Notes under the pieces: generated by a model | The model's input: only the letters and a program-made list of their open reading frames with translations | Databases searched by the model: none | What the model was told of the DNA's origin: nothing | Part shown: positions 17,822 to 26,341 of the stretch, one piece after another | Layout of the letters: the number at the start of each line of letters is the position of its first letter | Position numbering within the stretch: position 1 is the first letter of the stretch | Program-made: the position numbers and the translations under genes | Origin: Rothia terrae | GTDB lineage: Bacteria > Actinomycetota > Actinomycetes > Actinomycetales > Micrococcaceae | DNA: 64,000 nt | Direction: 5' to 3' | Assembly (NCBI RefSeq): GCF_012396615.1 | Contig: NZ_JAAXPV010000004.1 | Coordinates: forward strand, 62,001-126,000

Positions 17822-19289
17822 TTAGAAGAGGCTCATTGAGCCGTTAGCAAAGAGCACAATGGCGTAGATTGCTGCTAAGGCGAGTACTGCAACGATAATC
17901 CACTCAAATGGTTTGAAGTATCGGCGTTCGCCCTTTTCTCGTTTAGCCCAAATATAAACCAGAGCACCGGGTAAGTAGAGCAATGCTGTGAGTAGCAGAT
18001 TCTCCACGCCTGCAGCTATCAGAAGCCAGATACCGTAAATGGTGGCAACTACCGAGATCGCGGTTTCGTTGCTTTGGCTCGTTGTGGTAGCCCTCGCCTC
18101 GTACAGTAATCATCAAGGCATAGACCGCAGAGAGCAGGTAGGGAACCAGAATCAGGGCGGCAGCCAAGGTCGCCATTGCCAGATAAACGTTCTCCGAGAA
18201 GTAGGATGCAATCAGAATAATCTGGGTGAGGATGTTGGTAACCCACAGAGCATTTGCGGGAGCATCATGCTTGTTGAGCTTGCCGAAGAAAGAGGGCATC
18301 GTACCGTCTGAACCGGGAACCTGCATGGTCTCGCCACAGAGCAAAATCCAAGAGAGCAAAGCACCGAGGAGTGAGAGAATAACGCCGATGCTGATGAACC
18401 AGGCGCCCCACGGGCCTACCGCGTGTGCCAGGACGTCTGCGGTTGAAACATCGGGTAGGTTAGCAACATCGGAGCGTTGCATGATACCGAGCGACAGCAG
18501 GTTAACAGCAATCAGAATCGCGAGAACAAAGACAAAACCGATGATGGTTGCCTTACCGACGTCTGAGCGCTTGTTAGCTCGCTTGGAATAAACGGATGCG
18601 CCTTCAATGCCGATGAAGACCCACACCGTCACCATCATCATGTTTTTTGTCTGGGTGAGCACATCGCCTAAGCCGGCGTCCGCGCCCCAAAAGTCAATGG
18701 CAAAAAGGTCGTATTTGAAGCCGATTGCACAGATGACGATGAAAACGAGAAGCGGAACGATTTTTGCAACGGTGGTAATTGTGTTGATCATTGCCGCGGT
18801 TTGAATTCCGCGAATGATGAGAAAGTGGATAGCCCAGAGCAAGATTGATGCACAAATAATTGCCGGGATAGTGTTGCCACCTTCAAAGATTGGGAAGAAC
18901 TTACCAATCGTTGAGAAGAGAAGGATCAGGTAGCCGACATCACCGATCAGCGCGGAGAGCCAGTATCCCCATGCTGAGTTGAAGCCGATGTAATCGCCAA
19001 ATCCCGCGCGAGCATATGCGTAAATGCCGTTATCGAGCTGAGGCTTACGAGCGGAGAGGAACTGATAAACCAGGGTCAGGCAGACCATACCGATGCCGGT
19101 GATAATCCAACCAATGATGGTCGGGCCAGCGCTGGCGGCTGCGGCGATGTTCTGGGGGAGTGAGAAGATTCCTCCGCCGATCATCGATCCGATGACAAGT
19201 GCTAGAAGGGCGAAGAAGGATAGACCGCCCGGGGCGGCAGAGCCCGTTGAGAGTTCGGAGTCAGTACTCCTGTCCGGTGTTGAACTCAT
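17822..19289 (-). pseudogene. arcD: Arginine/ornithine antiporter, frameshifted near the 3' end
   Basis: APA-family antiporter that exchanges arginine for ornithine across the membrane and feeds the arc pathway. The frame starting at ATG 19289 (AAGGA upstream) is intact for about 400 residues and shows the family N-terminus (LVIGSMIGGGIFSLPQN) and about 11 membrane helices. After GYHNEPKQRNR the frame turns to nonsense (ends at 17943), while the expected ending, about ISVVATIYGIWLLIAAGVEN then LLLTALLYLPGALVYIWAK, continues in another frame to a stop at 17822. The shift (one extra or two missing bases) lies between about 18044 and 18068. The last membrane helices would be lost. It may be a real mutation, a sequencing error, or a recoding site; there is no obvious slippery run. 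Confidence 0.88.
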
Positions 19290-19666
19290 GACAATCCTTA
19301 GTAACGAAAGAACGTTGTGTAGAAAGATCGTCCCTGCCAGTTAGGTAAGGGAAATACATTGTCGTCGATGTGATTTCACTGTAAAAGCTACAGATTCAAA
19401 GCTCTGCATACTTTCGGTTTTTCGGTTGTTGATAAAAATGAACGATCTTTTCTAGTTAAAGTCACTTCGTTTCTAAGCTCTATAACACTGTGTGATGTAG
19501 CTTAATAGTTTCAATGTAAACCATTTCAATTAATGAGAAAAATTAATAATTATCAGCATGTCGCCCTTTAAATTGAATTTAAATACAAATTTATGAATAT
19601 TTTTTACTCAATTTTTGTGGACTGGAATGGTGGCGAAAATATTTTTAAACCGTGAGCGGTTGCTGT
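19290..19666. other. 377-bp AT-rich regulatory region upstream of arcD
   Basis: No gene. Divided between the arcD promoter side (19290 to about 19450) and the 3' flank of the convergent-side M23 gene, which ends at 19667. Markedly AT-rich, rich in A and T runs at 19530-19625. Holds the FNR-like box at 19429. No T-run hairpin was found for the M23 gene. Confidence 0.6.
19429..19442 (-). promoter_or_regulatory. FNR/CRP-type box upstream of arcDABC
   Basis: Plus strand TTGATAAAAATGAA differs at one of ten defined positions from the FNR/ANR consensus TTGAT-N4-ATCAA. It is 140 bp upstream of the arcD ATG. A possible -10 (TATGCA, minus strand 19411-19406) lies downstream at a distance near that of FNR-activated promoters. 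The arc operons of many bacteria are induced without oxygen by FNR/ANR/ArcR-type regulators; direct proof here is lacking. Confidence 0.45.
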
Positions 19667-20221
19667 TTAGGCTGAAAAGTCATCGTCAATGGGTAGCAAG
19701 ATGCTCGGTGCCTGGGTCTCAATAAGAAGCCACGGATTAATGTACTCATCGCCTTTGCGAACTCCCCAGTGGACGCAGAGGGTCAGGCTCGGGCAGTGGT
19801 GTTGTGAGGCGTCTATTGCTGCGATGGGTTGACCTTTGGTGACCTTGGTGCCGATAGGGAGCGGGTTTGTTACCGGTTCAAAGCTGGACTTCTTGCCGTC
19901 GGGGTGCGTGATCGTAATGACAGTACGGTCAACAACTTTGCCAGAGAATGAAATCGTTCCTGCTTCGGGCGCAACAACCTTGGTGGATGCGGTGGCTGAA
20001 AAGTCGACGCCGCGATGCCCCGCATTCCATTTTTTGGGTGGCTTTTTGAAGTGCCGTTCCACGCTGTAGGGGTCGCCTACGGGGGATTGCCAGTGTGGTG
20101 AGGTGTCTGCTGATGCCGACGGGTTGGGTAGGAAAGTTGCAAGAAGCAGTATCGCTACCTGTATGGCGGTGGCGGTGCGCTTGGAGCTGGAGGCTGGGGC
20201 TTGCTGAAAAATGTGGTTCAT
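19667..20221 (-). CDS. Secreted M23 (LytM) peptidase
   Basis: 184 residues. Signal-peptide-like N-terminus: basic start, hydrophobic core AIQVAILLLATFLPNPSASA, likely cut after ASA (about residue 38). The zinc endopeptidase domain fills the rest: GHRGVDFSA carries the first His and the Asp ligand (about residues 68-74), and CVHWGVRKG the HxG-like end motif with the last ligand region. It probably cuts peptide bridges of peptidoglycan outside the membrane. An M23 gene directly upstream of rpsB in divergent orientation is a common actinobacterial arrangement. Confidence 0.87.
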   Translation of the reverse strand: MNHIFQQAPASSSKRTATAIQVAILLLATFLPNPSASADTSPHWQSPVGDPYSVERHFKKPPKKWNAGHRGVDFSATASTKVVAPEAGTISFSGKVVDRTVITITHPDGKKSSFEPVTNPLPIGTKVTKGQPIAAIDASQHHCPSLTLCVHWGVRKGDEYINPWLLIETQAPSILLPIDDDFSA

Positions 20222-20740
20222 AAGAAAACCTCACCACGGGTTTCCCGTTGAATCTATAGAAAAATCTAAAAATGTGGATAACTCCGCCAAAAAAAGAGTT
20301 ATCCACAGGTTTGATGTGTGTAGCTGCTCACTTAAACCTGTGTTGGTTCTGAAAACCGCAGAATACTGCTGTGAAACCGGTGCTTCTGCGGTATAGTTGA
20401 CGATTGCAGTTTGCCTAAGCGCGCGTCCTTCTACTGAGGGATGCAACTCGCGAGGGGAAAGAACGTCATTTACACGTCGTTCACCGTGCCTTAGCGTGCG
20501 GTCTGACAACGCGTAATCTCAGGGAGCTAGCTTATTCACAGCAGCTCATAAGAGACTTTCGGTCTGCTTAAAACTAAGCAGTGAAGGCTTGAAGATGAGT
20601 CCCATGAAAATTTTCAGGGGCCGTATCTGCGAGATTGCCAGGGGAACGAATAAGTTCCATGTAACCGATAACTACTATGCGCGCGGCAGATCTAGCCTGG
20701 AATCAGGGGACTGCCCGGCACCATCTCAAAAGGAGACGAC
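20222..20740. other. 519-bp region: DnaA-box hairpin and long rpsB leader
   Basis: No gene on either strand. From left: the DnaA-box inverted pair (20273-20307), a candidate promoter with -10 TATAGT at 20392-20397 (weak -35 CTGTGA at 20369-20374, 17-bp spacing), then about 340 bp of leader before rpsB. The leader has several self-complementary pieces, the clearest the near-perfect palindrome CCCATGAAAATTTTCAGGGG at 20601-20620. It may be the site where S2 regulates its own operon; this is inference. Confidence 0.5.
20273..20307. repeat. Inverted pair of perfect DnaA boxes
   Basis: TGTGGATAACTC (20273-20284) and GAGTTATCCACA (20296-20307) form a perfect 12-bp inverted repeat with an 11-base spacer. 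Each arm contains the 9-mer TTATCCACA, the consensus DnaA box. On the minus strand the right-hand side is followed by TTTTT, so a terminator/attenuator ahead of the M23 gene is an alternative. Confidence 0.75.
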
Positions 20741-21538
20741 ATGCCCGTCGTAACTATGCGCCAGCTTCTGGACTCAGGCGTTCACTTTGGTCACCAGACC
20801 CGTCGCTGGAACCCCAAGATGAAGCGTTACATCTTCACCGAGCGTAACGGCATCTACATCATCGACCTGCAGCAGTCACTCGAATTCATCGACAAGGCTT
20901 ACGAAGCAGTAAAGACCACCGTTGCACACGGCGGCACCGTACTGTTCGTTGGTACCAAGAAGCAGGCTCAGGAAGCAATTGCTGAGCAGGCAACCCGCGT
21001 TAACATGCCTTACGTTAACCACCGCTGGCTCGGTGGTATGCTCACCAACTTCGCAACCGTTTCAAAGCGTATCGACCGCATGAAGGAACTTGAGCAGCTG
21101 GACTTCGACGACGTAGCAGGCTCACAGTACACCAAGAAGGAACTCCTGCTTCTGCGTCGCGAGCACGAAAAGCTGGAGAAGACCCTCGGTGGTATCCGCA
21201 ACCTCACCAAGGCCCCTTCACTCGTATGGATCGTTGACACCAAGAAGGAGCACCTCGCAGTAGACGAGGCTCAGAAGCTCAACATCCCCGTTGTTGCAAT
21301 CCTCGACACCAACGCAGACCCGGACGAAGTTGCGTTCCCGATCCCCGGTAACGACGACTCAATCCGCTCCGTTAACCTGCTGACCCGCGTTATCGCAGAC
21401 GCAGTTGCAGAAGGCCTGCTCGAGCGTAACAACAAGAAGGCTGGCAAGGCAGACTCAACCGAAGAGCCCATGGCTGAATGGGAAAAGGAACTGCTTGAGC
21501 AGCACGAAGCTGCAAAGTCAGAAGAGTCAGCTAAGTAA
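20741..21538 (+). CDS. rpsB: 30S ribosomal protein S2
   Basis: 265 residues. Component of the small subunit, needed for S1/platform assembly. Signature blocks: [24 protein letters not shown] at the start, [40 protein letters not shown] (about 91-102) and [20 protein letters not shown] (about 165-184). SD AAAGGAG. Nine of about ten serines are TCA codons. Heads the rpsB-tsf-pyrH-frr cluster; a hairpin lies between rpsB and tsf. Confidence 0.99.
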   Translation: MPVVTMRQLLDSGVHFGHQTRRWNPKMKRYIFTERNGIYIIDLQQSLEFIDKAYEAVKTTVAHGGTVLFVGTKKQAQEAIAEQATRVNMPYVNHRWLGGMLTNFATVSKRIDRMKELEQLDFDDVAGSQYTKKELLLLRREHEKLEKTLGGIRNLTKAPSLVWIVDTKKEHLAVDEAQKLNIPVVAILDTNADPDEVAFPIPGNDDSIRSVNLLTRVIADAVAEGLLERNNKKAGKADSTEEPMAEWEKELLEQHEAAKSEESAK

Positions 21539-21550
21539 TTTTGCTGAAAA

Positions 21551-21592
21551 ATAAGACGGTGCCCAACCTCGCAAGGATGGGCGCCGTCTTAT
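21551..21592 (+). terminator. rpsB-tsf intercistronic hairpin
   Basis: ATAAGACGG-T-GCCCA (21551-21565) with TGGGC-G-CCGTCTTAT (21578-21592). No T-run follows (ACTCGC), so it may be a partial terminator or processing site that sets S2 to EF-Ts ratio. Confidence 0.6.
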
Positions 21593-21660
21593 ACTCGCAG
21601 TGGACGCTTACAAGCGTCCGCCCCACCAACCTTTGAACTAAAACAATCAAGGAGTTCACA

Positions 21661-22491
21661 ATGGCGAACTACACCGCAGCAGACATCAAGGCACTGCGCG
21701 AAAAGACTGGCGCTGGCATGCTCGACGTCAAGAAGGCTCTTGACGAGGCTAACGGCGACCAGCAGAAGGCAATGGACATCATCCGCGTTAAGGGTCTCAA
21801 GGGCGTTACCAAGCGCGAAGGCCGTGCAACCGCAGAAGGCATCGTTGCAGCACGCGTTGAAAACGGCGTTGGCTACATGGTTGAAGTTAACTCAGAGACC
21901 GACTTCGTTGCTAAGTCAGAGCCCTTCATCGCTTTCGCTAACAACGTTCTTGAAGCAGCTATCTCAGCTAACGCTTCAACCCTTGAAGAACTCAAGGCAG
22001 CTACCGCAGACGGCAAGACCGTTGAAGAACTGACCACCGAAGCTGGCGCACTGCTGGGCGAGAAGGTTGTAGTTCGTCGCGTAGCACGCGTTGAGGGCGA
22101 AAACGTTGCAGTTTACCTGCACAAGACCTCAAAGGACCTGCCCGCACAGGTTGGCGTTCTGCTGGCTGTTACCGGTGAGAACACCGACGAGGTTGCTCAC
22201 GACGTTGCAGTTCACATTGCTGCTATGTCACCGAAGTACCTCAACTCAGACGCTATTGCAGCTGAGGACATCGAGGCAGAAAAGCGCGTTGCTGAAGAAA
22301 CCGCACGCGGCGAGGGCAAGCCTGAGCAGATCATCCCGAAGATCGTTGAAGGCAAGCTCAAGGCTTTCTACAAGGAAAACACCCTGCTCGATCAGGACTT
22401 CGCAAAGGACTCATCAAAGTCAGTTGAGAAGGTTCTGTCAGAAAACGGTGCAACCGCAACCGCTTTCGAGCGTTTCCGCGTAGGCGCATAA
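21661..22491 (+). CDS. tsf: Elongation factor Ts
   Basis: 276 residues. Nucleotide-exchange factor for EF-Tu. N-terminal UBA-like domain (AADIKALREKTGAGMLDVKKALDEA) and the TDFVAK motif (SETDFVAKSEPF, about residues 79-90) that contacts EF-Tu are both clear. SD AAGGAG. All or nearly all serine codons are TCA. Followed by a good terminator. Confidence 0.99.
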   Translation: MANYTAADIKALREKTGAGMLDVKKALDEANGDQQKAMDIIRVKGLKGVTKREGRATAEGIVAARVENGVGYMVEVNSETDFVAKSEPFIAFANNVLEAAISANASTLEELKAATADGKTVEELTTEAGALLGEKVVVRRVARVEGENVAVYLHKTSKDLPAQVGVLLAVTGENTDEVAHDVAVHIAAMSPKYLNSDAIAAEDIEAEKRVAEETARGEGKPEQIIPKIVEGKLKAFYKENTLLDQDFAKDSSKSVEKVLSENGATATAFERFRVGA

Positions 22492-22561
22492 GTTTAGACA
22501 AACTTGTTACCTCAAATTTGTGGATGATTAACATGTGATTGTGCACAGATTTAGGGAAGAC

Positions 22562-22593
22562 AAAGGGGAGTACCGCTTAAGGCGCTCCCCTTT
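22562..22593 (+). terminator. tsf terminator
   Basis: AAAGGGGAG (22562-22570) and CTCCCCTTT (22585-22593), with CGC/GCG inside; short T tail. Confidence 0.85.
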
Positions 22594-22680
22594 GCCGTAT
22601 GCTGTTCTAGAGCATGACTGTGCATTTTGCCCGGTTGATGCAAAAAATTTTTATCTACCGTTACACCACATGGAGGATTC

Positions 22681-23421
22681 GTGGCTGAAAACGCTTCAAA
22701 CATCCACAAGGACGACACCGGTCGTCGTCGCGTTCTGCTGAAGCTCTCAGGCGAGGTTTTTGGCGGCGGCAAGGTTGGTATTGATACTGACGTTATCCGC
22801 GGTATCGCTGATCAGATTGCGGCTACCGTTGGTCAGGTTGAGACCTCTATCGTGATTGGTGGCGGTAACTTCTTCCGCGGTGCAGAACTGTCAACTGCGG
22901 GTATGGACCGTTCACGTGCTGACTACATGGGTATGCTAGGCACCGTGATGAACTCTTTGGCGTTGCAGGACTTCTTGGAGCAGGCTGGTATCGATACTCG
23001 CGTACAGTCAGCCATCACCATGCCGCAGGTCGCAGAGACTTACATCCCGCGTCGTGCAATCCGCCATATGCAAAAAGACCGCGTTGTGATCTTTGGTGCT
23101 GGTGCCGGTCTGCCTTATTTCTCGACCGATACCGTTGCGGCGCAGCGCGCACTGGAAATTCATGCGGATGAGGTTCTGGTTGCTAAGAACGGCGTGGACG
23201 GTATCTACACCGCTGACCCGAATAAGGATTCCAACGCTGAGCGCCTGTACAACCTCACCTACGATGACGCGCTGAAGCGCAACATCCGTGTGATGGATCA
23301 GACCGCGTTCTCGCTGTGCAAGGACAACAACGTAGCGATGCGTGTGTTTGGTATGCAGGGCGAAGGTAACGTAACTCGTGCAATTCTTGGTGAAGAAATG
23401 GGAACCCTGGTTACCAAGTAA
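22681..23421 (+). CDS. pyrH: Uridylate kinase (UMP kinase)
   Basis: 246 residues. Phosphorylates UMP to UDP; amino-acid-kinase fold. Visible: [13 protein letters not shown] at the start, [31 protein letters not shown] (about 80-99), [22 protein letters not shown] (about 139-160), [12 protein letters not shown] (about 172-183). GTG start at 22681 with GGAGG upstream. In all bacteria typically between tsf and frr, as here. Confidence 0.98.
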   Translation: MAENASNIHKDDTGRRRVLLKLSGEVFGGGKVGIDTDVIRGIADQIAATVGQVETSIVIGGGNFFRGAELSTAGMDRSRADYMGMLGTVMNSLALQDFLEQAGIDTRVQSAITMPQVAETYIPRRAIRHMQKDRVVIFGAGAGLPYFSTDTVAAQRALEIHADEVLVAKNGVDGIYTADPNKDSNAERLYNLTYDDALKRNIRVMDQTAFSLCKDNNVAMRVFGMQGEGNVTRAILGEEMGTLVTK

Positions 23422-23505
23422 TAGCTACCGGTGAGGTGGCTACGCGTCCTTGCAGAACGTTGTTACCTTGAAAAACCTAGCTAATCAGCGACTTGATTGT
23501 CTAAA

Positions 23506-23532
23506 AGTAGCCCGGCCAGCGGTCGGGCTACT
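23506..23532. terminator. pyrH-frr intergenic hairpin
   Basis: Perfect 9-bp stem AGTAGCCCG / CGGGCTACT; no T-run on either side (AGACT), so a weak terminator or processing signal. Confidence 0.5.
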
Positions 23533-23618
23533 AGACTATTGAAAAGACTCTATGGTGAGTAGTAGATACTCGCCTCAACCTGTGGCTTTTCGCCACCGCA
23601 CTATTGAAGGAGATCCCC

Positions 23619-24176
23619 GTGATCGAAGAAACCCTGGCTGATGCAGGCGAACGCATGGACAAGGCTGTAGAAGCCGCAAAGCACGAGTTTTCAAACGTTC
23701 GTACCGGACGTGCGAACCCTTCACTGTTTTCATCATTGACCGTCGATTACTACGGTGCACCTACTCCCTTGCAGCAGCTGGCGTCCTTCCAGACTCCTGA
23801 GGCACGTACTATCTTGATTACTCCTTACGATAAGAGTGCAATGAGTGCAATCGAGAAGGCTCTGCGCGACTCTGATCTCGGTGCAAACCCCTCAAATGAC
23901 GGTAACGTGATTCGCATTGTGATGCCCGAGATGACCGAAGAGCGTCGCAAGGAATACATCAAGCTTGTCAGCCACAAGGCTGAGGATGCCCGTGTGGCAG
24001 TTCGTAACGCTCGCCGTAATGCTAAGTCTGCTATCGACAAGTTCGTGAAGGACGGCGAGATCGGTGAGGACGAGGGTACTCGCGCAGAGAAGGAACTCGA
24101 CACTTTGACCAAGAAGCACGTTGAGACTGTGGATTCTCTGCTCAAGCACAAGGAAGCTGAGCTTCTCGAAGTTTAA
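23619..24176 (+). CDS. frr: Ribosome-recycling factor
   Basis: 185 residues. With EF-G splits post-termination ribosomes. GTG at 23619 is 6 bases past AAGGAG and gives the family's usual start IEETLADAGERMDKAVE; the frame is open five codons earlier (23604) but with no ribosome site. Clear blocks: FSNVRTGRANPSLF (about residues 25-38), TPLQQLASFQTPEARTILI, and MTEERRKEYIK. The C-terminal helix (KKHVETVDSLLKHKEAELLEV) is complete. Confidence 0.98.
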   Translation: MIEETLADAGERMDKAVEAAKHEFSNVRTGRANPSLFSSLTVDYYGAPTPLQQLASFQTPEARTILITPYDKSAMSAIEKALRDSDLGANPSNDGNVIRIVMPEMTEERRKEYIKLVSHKAEDARVAVRNARRNAKSAIDKFVKDGEIGEDEGTRAEKELDTLTKKHVETVDSLLKHKEAELLEV

Positions 24177-24191
24177 TCGAGGTCTTTGACT

Positions 24192-25055
24192 ATGAGCAAT
24201 ATGCTCTCAACCGACACGGCTAAGGAACCTAAACCTTCCAAAGCCGGTCGAAACTTGCCTGCCGCTATTTCCGTCGGCGTTGTTCTCGGCGCCGGCCTAG
24301 CGGTGGGTTTGTTTTATGTTCCGGTTATTTTGGTAGTTCTCGCCGCCGCTGCGACTGCTGTAGGAGCGTGGGAAGTGACCCACGGTCTGAATCAAAAACG
24401 GGGAATGGGTATTCCTGTAATTCCGGCGGTGGTCGCGGCTGCGATTGTTCCTTTTTTTGCTTACTACGGTGGCGGACAGTGGCTTATTTTTGCTGTCGTA
24501 GCCTTTAGCTTGGTACTGATTGGCTGGCGAGCGTGCGGCCCGAAAAACGGCATGATTATGTCGATGATGGGTTCGATGTTTGTCATGAGCTGGGTGCCGC
24601 TGCTTATTTCGCTTGCGTTGTTGCTCTTTAGACAGGACGCAGGCGCTGGCAAGGTTTTCACCATTTTGATTATGGCTATTGGTAACGATACCTGGGGCTA
24701 TATCGCGGGCGTGCTGTGGGGCAAGCATCCGATGGCTCCCAAGATTTCTCCGAAGAAAACCTGGGAGGGTTTTGCCGGCTCTATGGTGGGTTCCATCGTC
24801 GTTGGCGTTATCTGCATGTTTTTCTTGGGCGAGCCTTTGTGGTTCGGCTTTATCATCGCCTTCTTCTTGGTCATTGCCTCAACGGTAGGTGACCTTTCTG
24901 AGTCTATGGTGAAGCGAGAAATCGGCATCAAGGACATGAGTAATATCTTGCCCGGTCACGGAGGCGTGATGGACCGCTTGGATTCCATTGTGTTTGCGAT
25001 TGCTGCAGGGTACGTGATTTTTGAACTGCTTGCGCCTTTCTCTACAAATCTCTAA
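24192..25055 (+). CDS. cdsA: Phosphatidate cytidylyltransferase
   Basis: 287 residues with ATG at 24192. Makes CDP-diacylglycerol from phosphatidate and CTP, the precursor of phosphatidylinositol, phosphatidylglycerol and cardiolipin. About eight membrane helices after a 30-residue polar N-terminus. The CDP-DAG synthase signature near the C-terminus is complete (SMVKREIGIKDMSNILPGHG then GVMDRLDSI). Begins 15 bp after frr, likely the same transcript. The methyltransferase gene rlmN that often follows cdsA in actinobacteria is not here. Confidence 0.96.
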   Translation: MSNMLSTDTAKEPKPSKAGRNLPAAISVGVVLGAGLAVGLFYVPVILVVLAAAATAVGAWEVTHGLNQKRGMGIPVIPAVVAAAIVPFFAYYGGGQWLIFAVVAFSLVLIGWRACGPKNGMIMSMMGSMFVMSWVPLLISLALLLFRQDAGAGKVFTILIMAIGNDTWGYIAGVLWGKHPMAPKISPKKTWEGFAGSMVGSIVVGVICMFFLGEPLWFGFIIAFFLVIASTVGDLSESMVKREIGIKDMSNILPGHGGVMDRLDSIVFAIAAGYVIFELLAPFSTNL

Positions 25056-25075
25056 TAGTGAGGACTTCATTAGGT

Positions 25076-25663
25076 ATGCCCGAAACCTCTCAGCGTATTA
25101 GCGAGTTTCGCGTGGTTGATGAGCGTGAGACTGGTTACAACATCGAAGCTGTTGATCAGTTCTTCACTGATTTAGCTAACGACTATGAACGCTTGCGTTC
25201 CGATGGTTCTCATGCAGGAATCACGACGGCACGTGCGATTCGCCAAAGCACCTTTCAACCGCAGAAAGGTGGCTATGCTGTAGCTGACGTGGATGCTGCT
25301 TTATCGCGTGTGGAGGATCGTTTTGCTGCCATTGAACGACGTTCTTTCATTGCGGAGCACGGGCGTGAGGCGTGGAGCGAGCACGTGGAGCAGATCGCTG
25401 AACTGCTGATGGGACGCTTGCGGCGAGAGGACGGGGAGCGCTTTAGGCGTCCTGCGCATCGTCTGACAAAGGGTTATCTCACTGAAGATGTTGATGCTTT
25501 GTGCAATCGTCTGATGCGTGAGTTTAAGACTTCGGATAACCTGAGCGCTGATGTGGTCAGAGGAGCTGTGTTTCGAAGTGCTACAGGTTCGCGTTGTTAT
25601 GAGGAAACTCAGGTGGATGCCTTCTTGGATAAGTGCATTGAGTTGATTCACGACCTGAAGTAG
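25076..25663 (+). CDS. DivIVA-domain repeat protein
   Basis: 195 residues with ATG at 25076 (GTG at 25058 is an alternative). It consists of four degenerate copies of the DivIVA N-terminal motif, each F/I-x-x-x-x-x-GY-x-x-x-x-VD-x-x: residues about 8-26 (FRVVDERETGYNIEAVDQF), 58-77 (FQPQKGGYAVADVDAAL), 122-140 (RRPAHRLTKGYLTEDVDAL) and 163-184 (FRSATGSRCYEETQVDAFL). No long coiled coil like DivIVA/Wag31. Members of this repeat family occur in actinobacteria near cdsA; a link to polar growth or curvature sensing is inferred only. Follows cdsA after 20 bp. Confidence 0.82.
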   Translation: MPETSQRISEFRVVDERETGYNIEAVDQFFTDLANDYERLRSDGSHAGITTARAIRQSTFQPQKGGYAVADVDAALSRVEDRFAAIERRSFIAEHGREAWSEHVEQIAELLMGRLRREDGERFRRPAHRLTKGYLTEDVDALCNRLMREFKTSDNLSADVVRGAVFRSATGSRCYEETQVDAFLDKCIELIHDLK

Positions 25664-25923
25664 TCTCTGTGCCGCTCTTGTCTGAATAAAACCTTGTTCG
25701 CAGGTATTACGAACTCGAAAAATTTACCTGTAAACCTTTTTGCTCTAGTGTGACGGAACAAAAACCCCCGATGCCACTGTGATGTATATAAATAAACATG
25801 CTGATGAATTTGTTCTAAAACAGCTTTGAAATCGGCGTCAAGGACAGTAAGCTTGTTTCTGTTATCAAGTATTTGTCGCCCAAATGGGTTACAAACTTTT
25901 ACTTCATAGAAAGAAGATAAATC

Positions 25924-26187
25924 ATGGGTGTTATTCTCGGTTGGATTATTCTCGGCCTCATTGCTGGTGCGCTTGCAAAGCTCATCATGCCCGGTAAGCA
26001 GGGTGGTGGCATCATCGTTACCATGATTCTCGGTATCGTAGGCGCACTGCTCGGTGGTTGGTTGGGTAGTTTCCTGCCCTTCTTGTCATCAAACACTGGC
26101 GGTCTTGGTCTTGGCTCAATCATCACCTCAGTAATTGGTGCTTTGATTGTTCTGTGGATCTACGGCCTGGTTACCAAGCGCCGCTAA
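25924..26187 (+). CDS. GlsB/YeaQ/YmgE small membrane protein
   Basis: 87 residues, three hydrophobic helices with glycine-rich turns: GVILGWIILGLIAGALAKLIMPG, then GGGIIVTMILGIVGALLGGWLG and SIITSVIGALIVLWIYGLV. These are the marks of the transglycosylase-associated (GlsB/YeaQ/YmgE) family of inner-membrane stress proteins. SD GAAAGAAG before ATG. The 260-bp upstream gap has no gene and is AT-rich. The family's molecular function is unknown; expression is often general-stress dependent. Confidence 0.9.
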   Translation: MGVILGWIILGLIAGALAKLIMPGKQGGGIIVTMILGIVGALLGGWLGSFLPFLSSNTGGLGLGSIITSVIGALIVLWIYGLVTKRR

Positions 26188-26201
26188 ATCCTAGCTTTTT
26201 C

Positions 26202-26237
26202 AAAAGCCCCCGTTCTCGTTTGAGGACGGGGGCTTTT
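26202..26237 (+). terminator. Terminator of the GlsB-like gene
   Basis: AAAAGCCCCCGTTCTC / GAGGACGGGGGCTTTT, near-perfect 15-bp stem with T tail, GTTT loop. Confidence 0.93.
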
Positions 26238-26341
26238 GCTATGTCCTCTATGGTCAAGCTAACCCGTTGCACGCTGGCAATAGCTAACCTTGCGGTGGCA
26301 GAGTTTAATGTACACACAACTAATGTCTTGAAAGAAGAATC

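Noticed and set aside
17943-18040. Novel C-terminus of ArcD in the original frame
   Set aside because: The residues have no membrane pattern, while another frame gives the expected family ending.
19560-19625. ArgR operator for the arc operon
   Set aside because: A TGAAT half occurs near 19594 but no matching second half; AT-rich background makes this expected.
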